64,000 nucleotides of DNA from Desulfuromusa sp. (GTDB taxonomy: Bacteria > Desulfobacterota > Desulfuromonadia > Desulfuromonadales > Geopsychrobacteraceae). The stretch lies in contig JADGEB010000004.1 of the NCBI GenBank assembly GCA_016744595.1, positions 1-64,000 of the forward strand, in the 5' to 3' direction. This document shows, one piece after another, positions 34,565 through 42,634 of this stretch (position 1 is its first letter; each line of letters begins with the position of its first letter). A program made the translations under genes and the position numbers. The notes below the pieces were generated by a model. That model searched no databases. It saw only the letters and a list, made by a program, of their open reading frames with translations, and was not told the DNA's origin.

Positions 34565-35914
34565 TCAAATAATATTTATTTTACCTGAATAAGCTTTCTT
34601 AAGAATTGACTGGCGCAATCGGTCAGCTCGTCTTAGGTTGGCTTCAACCTGCCCCTCTGCTTCTACAACGACAGAAAGAAGTCGCTCGACTTCAATTTCA
34701 ATTTGCGTCTGTTCCTCAAATGGTGGCAGCGGAACAGGAAACTCACTTAGCTTCGTCATGTTGATAGAAGCCAAATTGGTTGTCTGTTTTCCAACCCGCA
34801 GAAAATATAACTGCCCGAACGAATTCCCCCACCATGAAATCAGCTTAGAATTCACTTCATCTAAGTATGGCCTTGCTCGAAAAACGTGATTCTGGTGAAT
34901 ACATTCTTCAAACTGCCCTTCCCAGACCCAGCCACGACCTAATTTATCTCGGTCACCACCTTCGTTAAACAAAATATCTCCAGCCACCAGTCTTAAATCT
35001 TCAATTGAAGATATTGGTGCCTCTATTTCCTTCATCTCGCCCAGATCGAGGTAGCCCCTCTGAACATTTGCAACTCGCAGGTACGGAACAAGTCGAGCAG
35101 TCGGATCTTTCCGTTTTTTATCAACGGTTATTCCACCTTTGATTGCAGTAATTGAATCCAGTCTTACCCACACCCACCCCTCAGGCAATTCCGGCAGATC
35201 GGTGGTATCCGGTGCGGCAGGTTCTTTGTACTTCCCTCTCCCCTGCCACTTCTCGCGCCGTTCGGCAAGAATCCTCTCCAGCAGTTTGTCGGCAGGTTCA
35301 ACATCGGGATGCTGTTTGCGCCATTCTTCGGTGAGTTTGCCTTCGACGGCGGCTTTGAGGACGGCGGCTTTGTAGCGTTTGAGGTTGGCCTTGACGCGCT
35401 TGAGATTGGCGACGGCTTCATCGAGGCGGGAGAATTGCTTTTCGATTTCCGCGACGATGCGTTTTTGTTGCTCCAAAGGAGCAAGTGGCAAATGAAACTT
35501 TTTTAGAAACTGAAAATGCCGACTGTAGCCACGACTTGGTATTTGCAGGGAGTTCAGTAGATAGAAAAAGAACTTAGAGTCAAAACTATCTGATGGCTTC
35601 AACAGCTTTACACCATCCGCCCCTACCGCAAATGGTTGATTAACAAACTTGATCGCTCTTGTGTGATCGCCAAACACAACGATGGGCAACTCACCATCAA
35701 AAGCCATTTCGTCATCGTCAACATAACCGCCGATAAAATCTTGACCTTGATCAATAACAGGGATGCGGCCTTCAGTTAGATAATCCCTTTGCTTTGTGCG
35801 TTTGCCTTTATCAGAGACGACATCAACAACATCAAGAAATGGTGCAACTGCCCAATTGCTTGGAACTTCAGGCCGCTCCGGCTCAAATATCGATTTTGTT
35901 TCTTCAACACTCAC
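34565..35914 (-). CDS. hsdS: Type I restriction-modification specificity subunit HsdS
   Basis: 449 aa, two target-recognition domains each followed by a coiled-coil conserved region. The first half ends APLEQQKRIVAEIEKQFSRLDEAV and the second PLPPFEEQTQIEIEVERLL (quoted in parts); the C-terminus is ILKKAYSGKINII. Starts with GTG 35914 overlapping the hsdR stop (GTGA), so translation is coupled. The DNA target cannot be read from sequence. Confidence 0.94.
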   Translation of the reverse strand: MSVEETKSIFEPERPEVPSNWAVAPFLDVVDVVSDKGKRTKQRDYLTEGRIPVIDQGQDFIGGYVDDDEMAFDGELPIVVFGDHTRAIKFVNQPFAVGADGVKLLKPSDSFDSKFFFYLLNSLQIPSRGYSRHFQFLKKFHLPLAPLEQQKRIVAEIEKQFSRLDEAVANLKRVKANLKRYKAAVLKAAVEGKLTEEWRKQHPDVEPADKLLERILAERREKWQGRGKYKEPAAPDTTDLPELPEGWVWVRLDSITAIKGGITVDKKRKDPTARLVPYLRVANVQRGYLDLGEMKEIEAPISSIEDLRLVAGDILFNEGGDRDKLGRGWVWEGQFEECIHQNHVFRARPYLDEVNSKLISWWGNSFGQLYFLRVGKQTTNLASINMTKLSEFPVPLPPFEEQTQIEIEVERLLSVVVEAEGQVEANLRRADRLRQSILKKAYSGKINII

Positions 35915-38751
35915 GCCGCCAACGCCTCATTCAATTCATCAAGAATCATACTCAAATCATCCCCAAACAACTGCCACACTTTCCCTATTCCACCTGCCTG
36001 CGCAAAGGGCGCATAATCAAAATCATCCGTTTCAATCAACAAATTGGCAGCAATGTGGTCACGAATCATCTCCAGCCACATGCGCTGCTCAGCGGTAAAA
36101 CTTTTACCACTAGTCTGCTGCTGTTCTACCCACGCCCGAAAGTTAACCTGCACCTTCTCAGGAAAAGGCACCAACTCATTGTCCTGTTGCATAGCAAAGC
36201 GCACCAGCGACACCAGATCGGTCAAAATATGATTGGCCGCTGCACCACGTACCTTGCCTGCCTGCAACTTCTGATACGCCGCCCACAGTTCATCCGGCAC
36301 CCTCTTCTCCCACCCGAGTGGATGGGTCTGATAAATGTGCAACTGCTCAACCTGAGCCACCAGTTTTCCGGCCAGCTCGTGCACATCTTCAAACCTCAAG
36401 CGTTGCTTGAAAGGTTTACTGTAAAGTATTTGTAAAGCAGTTATTTCATCTTTGTTGTCGACGATGAACTGCTCAAACGATTCGACCACGCCCTTGGCCT
36501 TCTCTTCAGTAAAGCCGGCGAAGATAAGCGTATCGGGGCTGACCGTGTCGATAATCTGCTCGTTCTTCTTTTTTATCTCCAGCAGTAGCTTTCGCAAATC
36601 AGGATTACAGAGCGGCTTAACCGCCTCACCGACCAGTTTGACAGCGGATTGCTGTACCTGTTTGCTATCCGGTTCGCTGGTGGCAAAATCCTTACAGGCC
36701 TTGGCACTGTGATTGTCAGGATTGAGCGCGTCAACCAGGTCGCCGGTCAGCTCCTTGAGACTCTTGCCATCGAGCAGGGCCTCTACCTGCTGATGCTCCT
36801 CGGCGGTCAGCTTCTTTTCCATACGCGCTAAACGAGCAGCGACGGAGGATATCACATCGGCTTCCGCATTACCGAAGGCAACGGCCTGTAAAAGTTTTTC
36901 GAAGCCAACATTCTTTTTGCGCTCCATGGGGCGCGAATCGGTCTGATCCATCTCGCAGACACCAACGGCATCGACAATGACGAAATGATCCTTGCCTTGC
37001 GCGTCGGGGGTAATCCCTTGTAGAGCGTGTTCATCGATGATACGTACCCCACGCCCTTTCATCTGTTCGAAATAGGCACGTGACTTGACAGTGCGCATAA
37101 AAAAGACCACCTCAACCGCCTTGATATCAGTGCCGGTGGCAATCATATCGACAGTAACGGCGATGCGCGGCATAGGACTTGTCCGAAACTCTGAAATCAA
37201 ATCTTCAGGCTTTTTCCCGGTAGTGCGATAAGTGATCTTCTGGGCAAACTCATTCCCTTTGCCAAACACCTCACGGACGATCTTGACGATATCCTCAGCG
37301 TGGGAATCATCCTTAGCAAAGATCAGCGTCTTCGGCACCCAAGTCCGACCGGGGAAAATTTCAGTAAACAGCTTGTCGCGGTAGGTCTGCATCACCGTTC
37401 GGATCTGGTCAACGGCAACCACATCCCGATCAAGCTGCTTTTTGTCATAAGCAAAATCATCATCCAACTGCTCCCAGCGCACCTCGCGGGTTTCACGGTC
37501 GCGCTTGTCGACGTAGTAACCCGCCTCGACCTCGCCGCCCTGTTCGGTAATGGCGGTCTTGATGCGATAGACATCGTAATTGACGTTAACCCCATCGGCA
37601 ACGGCATGTTCGTGACCGTACTCCATCACCAAGTTTTGGTTAAAAAAACCAAAAGTCTGCTTGCTGGGTGTAGCAGTAAGGCCGATAAGGTGGGCATCGA
37701 AATATTCTAGCACCTGCCGCCAAAGGTTATAAATAGAGCGATGACACTCGTCGGTAACAATAATATCGTAACTTTCAATGGGAAATTCTGGATTGTACTC
37801 AATTGGCTCTGGCTCTTTAAATAGATTGCCAAACTCGGAAGATTCCTCTTCTAAGTCTTCGGGTAAATCACGCCCTTTTAGCATTGAATAAAGCCGCTGA
37901 ATGGTGCAGATAGAAACCCGAGCGGTGGTATCTAGCACATTACTAGTGAGGTTCTGAACGATGTACTCTTCACTAAATTTATAGTTATTGTAAGGCGAAA
38001 CGTACTGCTGAAATTCTTTGAGAGTCTGCTTGCCCAAATTCCCCCGATCAACCAAAAACAGCACCCGCCGCGCCCCGGCAAACTTAATCAGCCGATAGAT
38101 GAAGTTGATAGCGGTAAAGGTCTTGCCACTGCCAGTCGCCATCTGAATCAAAGATCGGGGATGATTGTCGCGCAGAGAGGCTTCAAGGTTGTTAATCGCT
38201 GTGATTTGCGCGGGCCATAAGCCTTCAGTGACAAGTGGCGGCATCTGCTGTAAACGAGACAAAAACGTTTGCGGCTGACCATAACATTCTTGCGTCTCTG
38301 CAACCTGATCTAGAGTAACCCCAGAATCTGCCTCCAACCATTCAGCAAAAAGCTCAGGGCGGTGAAAAGCGAAAACATTACGGGAGCGAGGGGCTGGATC
38401 AAAACCGTTGGTGAAACGGGTTTCAACTCCGGTTGACTGAAAAGAAAAAGGCAACGGATTGTGCCAACAAGGTAATCCTTCAGGAAGTCCCTTAATGTAT
38501 TTATCGGACTGGATTTCAACACCGGTCAGCGTAGAACCAACTTTTTTTGCTTCTATAACCCCGGCAGCCTTACCATCTACATAAAAGAGGTAATCTGCAA
38601 ATCCATGACCATGAGCAAGAGGGAATTCACGTATAGCCACACCACGAGCCGCATGGATATTGACCGCCTTAGCGTCCTGTACATCCCATCCGGCTGCAGT
38701 AAGTAGCTCATCGATAACTATACGAGATTCCGCTTCTGGTGCTGGTGTCAT
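35911..38751 (-). CDS. hsdR: Type I restriction enzyme HsdR (translocase/endonuclease)
   Basis: 946 aa. The N-terminal HSDR_N nuclease domain has the PD-(D/E)xK-type core GFADYLFYVDGKAAGVIEAKK. SF2 motor: Walker A MATGSGKTFTAINF, motif II VTDECHRSIYN, motif III GLTATPSKQT, motif VI QMKGRGVRI. The C-terminal EcoEI-type domain (about 690-900) indicates the type IB/EcoEI-like branch. ATG 38751 has AGAGGA upstream. It is the first gene of the island. Confidence 0.95.
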   Translation of the reverse strand: MTPAPEAESRIVIDELLTAAGWDVQDAKAVNIHAARGVAIREFPLAHGHGFADYLFYVDGKAAGVIEAKKVGSTLTGVEIQSDKYIKGLPEGLPCWHNPLPFSFQSTGVETRFTNGFDPAPRSRNVFAFHRPELFAEWLEADSGVTLDQVAETQECYGQPQTFLSRLQQMPPLVTEGLWPAQITAINNLEASLRDNHPRSLIQMATGSGKTFTAINFIYRLIKFAGARRVLFLVDRGNLGKQTLKEFQQYVSPYNNYKFSEEYIVQNLTSNVLDTTARVSICTIQRLYSMLKGRDLPEDLEEESSEFGNLFKEPEPIEYNPEFPIESYDIIVTDECHRSIYNLWRQVLEYFDAHLIGLTATPSKQTFGFFNQNLVMEYGHEHAVADGVNVNYDVYRIKTAITEQGGEVEAGYYVDKRDRETREVRWEQLDDDFAYDKKQLDRDVVAVDQIRTVMQTYRDKLFTEIFPGRTWVPKTLIFAKDDSHAEDIVKIVREVFGKGNEFAQKITYRTTGKKPEDLISEFRTSPMPRIAVTVDMIATGTDIKAVEVVFFMRTVKSRAYFEQMKGRGVRIIDEHALQGITPDAQGKDHFVIVDAVGVCEMDQTDSRPMERKKNVGFEKLLQAVAFGNAEADVISSVAARLARMEKKLTAEEHQQVEALLDGKSLKELTGDLVDALNPDNHSAKACKDFATSEPDSKQVQQSAVKLVGEAVKPLCNPDLRKLLLEIKKKNEQIIDTVSPDTLIFAGFTEEKAKGVVESFEQFIVDNKDEITALQILYSKPFKQRLRFEDVHELAGKLVAQVEQLHIYQTHPLGWEKRVPDELWAAYQKLQAGKVRGAAANHILTDLVSLVRFAMQQDNELVPFPEKVQVNFRAWVEQQQTSGKSFTAEQRMWLEMIRDHIAANLLIETDDFDYAPFAQAGGIGKVWQLFGDDLSMILDELNEALAA

Positions 38752-38789
38752 GATCAGTCCTCTACCAATAACTTGCTTTCTTTTCTTTC

Positions 38790-38820
38790 ACCTTGAGGTC
38801 GAAATTTGTGTCCTCAAGGT
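38790..38820 (-). promoter_or_regulatory. Inverted repeat upstream of hsdR
   Basis: Perfect 9-bp arms ACCTTGAGG (38790-38798) and CCTCAAGGT (38812-38820) with a 13-nt spacer, so the half-sites are 22 bp centre to centre, about two helical turns. It lies 40-70 nt upstream of the hsdR start. Layout fits a dimeric repressor operator or a 5'-leader hairpin; no regulator gene is recognised nearby. No protein gene is seen in the 402 nt between 38752 and 39153. Confidence 0.5.
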
Positions 38821-38857
38821 TGCAACTCACTGTATTTAAATATTTGTTTCTCCAAAC

Positions 38858-38896
38858 AAAAAAACCGCCCAATCGGCACACACCGACCCAGACGGT
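38858..38896 (-). terminator. Terminator-like hairpin in the hsdR upstream gap
   Basis: On the minus strand an ACCGTC/GGCGGT-type stem (with G-U pairs) and inner TCGG/CCGA around TGTGTG is followed by seven T (complement of A 38858-38864). It is downstream of the terminator of the rubredoxin-ferritin gene, with no open frame between them. Confidence 0.5.
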
Positions 38897-39061
38897 CATC
38901 AACTCACTAAAATATTCCCTTGAAAAACAACATCCCATCCCTCCAGATCAATACATAGTAAAACAGTAATAATATAGGGCATCTCAGTGGGGATGTAAAA
39001 AGAAAAGAAAGGACTCTACAAAGGTAATCCCAACTATCCCCTAAGTTTCATCAGAATGTGC

Positions 39062-39116
39062 CCCAGCAAAAACAGAAAGGGTCACACCTCAATTGTTCAA
39101 TATTGAGATGCGACCC
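39062..39116 (-). terminator. Terminator of the rubredoxin-ferritin gene
   Basis: Arms 39079-39093 and 39102-39116. The two sites where the plus strand mismatches become G-U pairs in the minus-strand RNA, which supports this direction. Followed on the minus strand by TTTCTGTTTTTGC. Confidence 0.75.
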
Positions 39117-39153
39117 TGCTTCTATTTAAGCCTTGCCCTTACGGAGCGACGAA

Positions 39154-39672
39154 TCAGTCTTCTAGCCCAAGGTGATCGGCTTCGATCTCTACCAGGGCAG
39201 AAAAAACCTCTTTGGCTCGTGGTGTTGTCGCAGCGTCAGCATACTTTTGATACGATTCAATCGCGATCTGCTCACGGCGATGGCTTTCTTCCAGGTTCTC
39301 TTCACCATCAGTACTTGCGTCCATATCTACGAGCTCTGGCTTGGTAATTTTCAGGTGCTTGGAGAAGATACTGGCGTGTTCAGATTCAACTTTCATCAAT
39401 GACTTGAAGAGCCATTTGTGAAGATCTTTGGTTGAATTCTCTGCGGCGGCTTTATAAAAACTGGCGTTGTCGATCTCAATTTTGAGTGATGATTTAAAAT
39501 TTTCTATTTCAACCGCAGTAAAATTGTTCTCTTGCTCAAATCTGTTGATGTAGTCACGTGCATCGACAAAGTAGTGTTTCTTGGCACCACAGTAAGGGCA
39601 GTTGATCGGTGCATCGTCGCCAATGTACGGGTCACCGCAAATTTGACATTTGTAAAGCTTGTACTCGTTCAT
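39154..39672 (-). CDS. Rubrerythrin-like protein (rubredoxin-like N-terminus, ferritin-like domain)
   Basis: 172 aa. The N-terminal Cys4 site CQICGDPY ... CPYCGAK resembles the rubredoxin/zinc-ribbon part of rubrerythrins, here at the front rather than the back (reverse rubrerythrin order). The following helical domain carries ExxH-type ligands: KIEIDNASFY, KVESEHASIFSKH, HRREQIAIESYQKY and VEIEADHLG. Probably a di-iron peroxidase for oxygen or peroxide defence in an anaerobe. Confidence 0.86.
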   Translation of the reverse strand: MNEYKLYKCQICGDPYIGDDAPINCPYCGAKKHYFVDARDYINRFEQENNFTAVEIENFKSSLKIEIDNASFYKAAAENSTKDLHKWLFKSLMKVESEHASIFSKHLKITKPELVDMDASTDGEENLEESHRREQIAIESYQKYADAATTPRAKEVFSALVEIEADHLGLED

Positions 39673-39756
39673 AATTAGCTACTTTCTGAAAAAGAATTAA
39701 GGGGTCGGACTTTTAGTACCCCAAGATGTAAAAACAAAAGCTGGGCAGCTTTCATC

Positions 39757-40263
39757 TTACGATATTTTGCCACCCTGCTCTTTTGCGATATAGGTGAAAC
39801 ACGATTCAGCGTCCTTAGCAACCACTAAATCAATCATCATCAAATTATGTGAAAGGTTGAAATCTTCTATGGTTTTCCCCTCCCGGCACATTGTCGCATC
39901 AGCGGGCAACTGCTGTTTCTCACGAATTCTGGCCATCATGTCACGACAATCTGCTGCATAGCAATAAACGTCTTTTCCCAAGGCACAGGCATAACCAACT
40001 TCAAAAACAGTCCCCGAATCGGGTTCTATGCCGCGAAAAGGATTCAAGTTTGCCATGACAATATCTGCTGATTTAAGCAGTTCTAGATTGGCATCCCGGA
40101 TAGCTCTGGCTGTTTCATGTGGGGATTGTTTGTCGGGTATGACATTGTCAAGGGGAAACAGGCCAACAAATCCATAATCTTGTGCCTGTTGTTTGAGCTC
40201 TTCCCCTATCGTGACAGCATCAGTCTCAAAAACATCAGGGCCAGCAAGGTAAATCTTTTTCAT
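39757..40263 (-). CDS. Nucleoside 2-deoxyribosyltransferase family protein
   Basis: 168 aa from ATG 40263 (AAGGGG 8 nt upstream; longer in-frame starts would overlap the SseB-like gene). Family motifs are KKIYLAGPDVF at the start, IVMANLNPFRG and DSGTVFEVGYACALGKDV with the catalytic Glu. It transfers deoxyribose between bases in nucleotide salvage, or acts as a nucleotide-clearing hydrolase in some members. It follows the SseB-like gene by 13 nt. Confidence 0.88.
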   Translation of the reverse strand: MKKIYLAGPDVFETDAVTIGEELKQQAQDYGFVGLFPLDNVIPDKQSPHETARAIRDANLELLKSADIVMANLNPFRGIEPDSGTVFEVGYACALGKDVYCYAADCRDMMARIREKQQLPADATMCREGKTIEDFNLSHNLMMIDLVVAKDAESCFTYIAKEQGGKIS

Positions 40264-40276
40264 CTGAACCCCTTCT

Positions 40277-40705
40277 TTAGCTGTCTTCATTTTGTTGCTT
40301 TTTTTCATCGGCCTGAGCCACTTGCTTTTCATTGGTTTTTTGAACAATTCCCTTAAGCCATTTAATTTCTTCGGGATCAAAAAACTTCTGTAATTCAGTT
40401 CCGTAATTGAGCGCCCAATAGATATTTGACGATGACAACTCCGTTATCGCATGACCCTGTACGGGGAGGTAGTTGGTTTTTTCATCAGCCCAATCGGTCA
40501 TTTTTTTGATGGTATCAAACAACATCAGGTAGGTTTTGTCGTTTGCTTCAACCAGCAGTGGTAGTGCTCCTTCTTCATTTTGTGCTTCTTTCTCCTCTTC
40601 AATGACCGGAACATAGAAAATTGAGTTAAGAAACAGATCATAAAAAAGATGCTGCTTTTTCTGGTCTTGAAAGCCAAGCTTGATGGCTTCATCGAGTTTT
40701 GTCAT
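40277..40705 (-). CDS. SseB-family protein
   Basis: 142 aa from ATG 40705 with AAAGGA 7 nt upstream; longer in-frame starts lack a ribosome site. The N-terminal SseB-like region is TKLDEAIKLGFQDQKKQ, FYDLFLNSIFYVPVI, then TYLMLFDTIKKMTDWA. The C-terminal segment AITELSSSNIYWALNYG ... FFDPEEIKWLKGIV is shared with the protein at 25099-25446. Family function is poorly defined (enhanced serine sensitivity protein relatives). Confidence 0.78.
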   Translation of the reverse strand: MTKLDEAIKLGFQDQKKQHLFYDLFLNSIFYVPVIEEEKEAQNEEGALPLLVEANDKTYLMLFDTIKKMTDWADEKTNYLPVQGHAITELSSSNIYWALNYGTELQKFFDPEEIKWLKGIVQKTNEKQVAQADEKKQQNEDS

Positions 40706-40860
40706 GGTTTGTCCTTTCAGGTGGATTGACAACAAAAGATCGTATATGAGCAGAGGGGTTTGAGGCAAGAAATGCTTTTTCTGATAAAATATTAGGAGGA
40801 ATATACCCAAGCTTGATCGGCTCCATATCACACCTGTGAAGCAGACAAAGGGAGGAAAAG

Positions 40861-41715
40861 ATGAGCAGCATTCTTTTGGCAATTGACATTGTGAGCGAAT
40901 CTGATCACGCACTTGAAAGAGCAATCAACCTCGCATTATCCCTAACGGCCACACTTCACATCATTCATGTTTGTCCACCATCGAGCGAGAAAAACATGGG
41001 AAGCCCATCAAATCAGGGGGTAAAAGACAAACTGAATAGCTACGTATCCAGCAACAAAAAGCTGACGAGCCTAGAGCACACGATTACTGTAAAAGAAAGC
41101 CGGGAACCATTTGCCGAAATCATCAAACTGGCAGAGCAAGTCAAGGCTGAACTTATAGTCATGGGGATGCATGGTAAAGGAAAACTACGCGATATGTTTG
41201 TCGGAACAACAATAGAAAAAGTGATCCGCAAAGGGAATTTGCCGGTATTGATGGTCAAACACAAGCCCCTGGGAGGGTATGGAAATGTTTTGGTCGGCAC
41301 TGATTTTTCAGCTGGATCAAGTCAGGCTCTTGAGCTCGCCTTTAAGCTAGCTCCAAAAGGGAACCTGAATCTGCTCCACCTCTACTTTATTCCAGATACC
41401 TACATCGGGGATAAAATTTCCCAATATGCCGGCGATGTTATTGAAACCACCAAGAAAGATAAGCTGGAACAATTTGTAAACGATTCCCTAGCCAATTTAA
41501 AAAGAACAGCTGAGGGACAGCCAGACTTCCATTATCGATTAGCCCAAGGAGAAGCCTATACAGGACTGCTTCGTGAGGCAGCAGAAAAAAAAGCTGAACT
41601 GGTTGCAATCGGAGCTCACAGTCGACCAAGGCTACTGCCCTACAAACTTGGCGGCACTGCACATGACATTCTGACCAATCCACCCTGTGACGTATTAGTT
41701 GCCAACACTGTGTGA
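40861..41715 (+). CDS. Universal stress protein, tandem UspA domains
   Basis: 284 aa: two Usp domains (about 1-138 and 140-284). The first ends with the ATP-binding GMHGKGKLRDMFVGTTIEKV (G-2x-G-9x-G(T)) followed by VLMVK; the second has GAHSRPRLLPYKLGGTAHDIL, a less complete nucleotide motif. AGGGAGG lies 8 nt before the ATG. Cytosolic stress-survival protein. A decayed kinase/ATPase gene follows 20 nt downstream. Confidence 0.93.
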   Translation: MSSILLAIDIVSESDHALERAINLALSLTATLHIIHVCPPSSEKNMGSPSNQGVKDKLNSYVSSNKKLTSLEHTITVKESREPFAEIIKLAEQVKAELIVMGMHGKGKLRDMFVGTTIEKVIRKGNLPVLMVKHKPLGGYGNVLVGTDFSAGSSQALELAFKLAPKGNLNLLHLYFIPDTYIGDKISQYAGDVIETTKKDKLEQFVNDSLANLKRTAEGQPDFHYRLAQGEAYTGLLREAAEKKAELVAIGAHSRPRLLPYKLGGTAHDILTNPPCDVLVANTV

Positions 41716-41735
41716 CCGCAGCGGGAGGAGTCGGC

Positions 41736-41932
41736 ATGCAAGAAATCAATCCACCGTTGATTGATGCTTTGCTTAATCCAGTTGCTATGCGCACCCAGTT
41801 GATCGAGTCGAACTTGTTGAAACCCACATTTCATGGGTGTTTCTTGCAGGAAGATTTGCCTATAAAATAAAAAAACTGGTCAATTTCGGTTTTCTGAATT
41901 TTTCAACTCTGGAAAAATGCCACTACTTTTAG
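41736..41932 (+). pseudogene. Remnant of an aminoglycoside-phosphotransferase/AAA ATPase-type gene
   Basis: ATG 41736 with a perfect GGAGGAG ribosome site opens MQEINPPLIDALLNPVA. A one-base deletion in the next Ala codon (41784-41786) shifts the frame; in the +2 frame the sequence continues YAHPVDRVELVETHISWVFL, then FAYKIKKLVNFGFLNFSTLEKC, and then stops at TAG 41930-41932. That order is the N-terminus of the bifunctional aminoglycoside-phosphotransferase/ATP-binding family (about 500 aa). The rest is missing, so the gene is both frameshifted and truncated. Nothing coding is recognised in 41933-42009. Confidence 0.75.
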
Positions 41933-42009
41933 TACAGTGGGGTCAACAATCGGGTCAAGTCTGCTTTTGGCTTTTGAAGACAGGCAAAAGATCCTCCCAA
42001 AGCTGTTAG

Positions 42010-42360
42010 TTATTGCATGCTTCCAGAACTAGCAACTTGTCGCAAAACCTTAATGCAATAACTGTTTAAGCTGTCACCCGACTGCATTGCCCTGATTGCA
42101 AGCATTTAATGTAACTCACTGCCCGGACGAAGTTGAAACTTACCAGAAAACTTCTTATTAGAAGTTGCTGGTGGTAGTACTTTACCGTCATTTTTGTAAA
42201 TTTCTATCCACTCATCAAGAACCTGGCAAAGTTCATGAAAAACGGCCTCTTCGTTGTCACCGTGGCAGCAAGCACCGATCCAACCAGGAATTGATCCGAC
42301 ATAGCATTGATCTTCTTCAGACCACTCAACCAGTTTTAAATAGTTATCACGTTCTTTCAT
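42010..42360 (-). pseudogene. hicB: hicB antitoxin interrupted by an in-frame stop
   Basis: ATG 42360 overlaps the hicA stop (TAATG). The first 84 codons encode the HicB N-terminal fold (SEEDQCYVGSIPGWIGACCHGD, in part, then AVFHELCQVLDEWIE) up to KFQLRPGSELH, where a TAA (42106-42108) stops the frame. The same frame continues after it with MLAIRAMQSGDSLNSYCIKVLRQV (in part), clearly the missing ribbon-helix-helix DNA-binding end, to a second TAA at 42010-42012. One codon change would restore a 116-aa HicB. The short product could still bind the toxin but not DNA. Confidence 0.82.
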
Positions 42361-42521
42361 TATTTAGACTCCTTTATCTTTTGATCGACAAGTTTCTCCT
42401 GATAGTTTTTTGCATCATCTCCAAGTTTGCCTGAGATTGTCAGGAAAGTACCTTTGTCGTGCAAAAAATTGCGGTGGCTACCTTTGCCACCACGGTTAGT
42501 GAAGCCTGCTTTCTCAAGCAT
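42360..42521 (-). CDS. hicA: HicA-type mRNA interferase toxin, start codon lost or non-standard
   Basis: From ATG 42521 the product is 53 aa with the HicA core GGKGSHRNFLHDKG (catalytic His) and FLTISGKLGDD. The normal HicA N-terminus is encoded upstream in frame (IPKKIRPLIKMLEKAGF), but where a Met is expected there is ATA (42549-42551) or ATT, and a TAG lies at 42564-42566. Either an unusual start (ATT/ATA/TTG) is used or the toxin has lost its N-terminal helix. In family members HicA cleaves mRNA on ribosomes. Confidence 0.75.
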   Translation of the reverse strand: MLEKAGFTNRGGKGSHRNFLHDKGTFLTISGKLGDDAKNYQEKLVDQKIKESK

Positions 42522-42634
42522 CTTTATCAACGGTCTGATTTTTTTAGGTATAATGGCACAGTACTACAATGGTACCACCGTGTAAGGGTTTGTCCTCTAT
42601 TGATCCAAGACAAAAGAAAGATCTGGTTCTCTCC

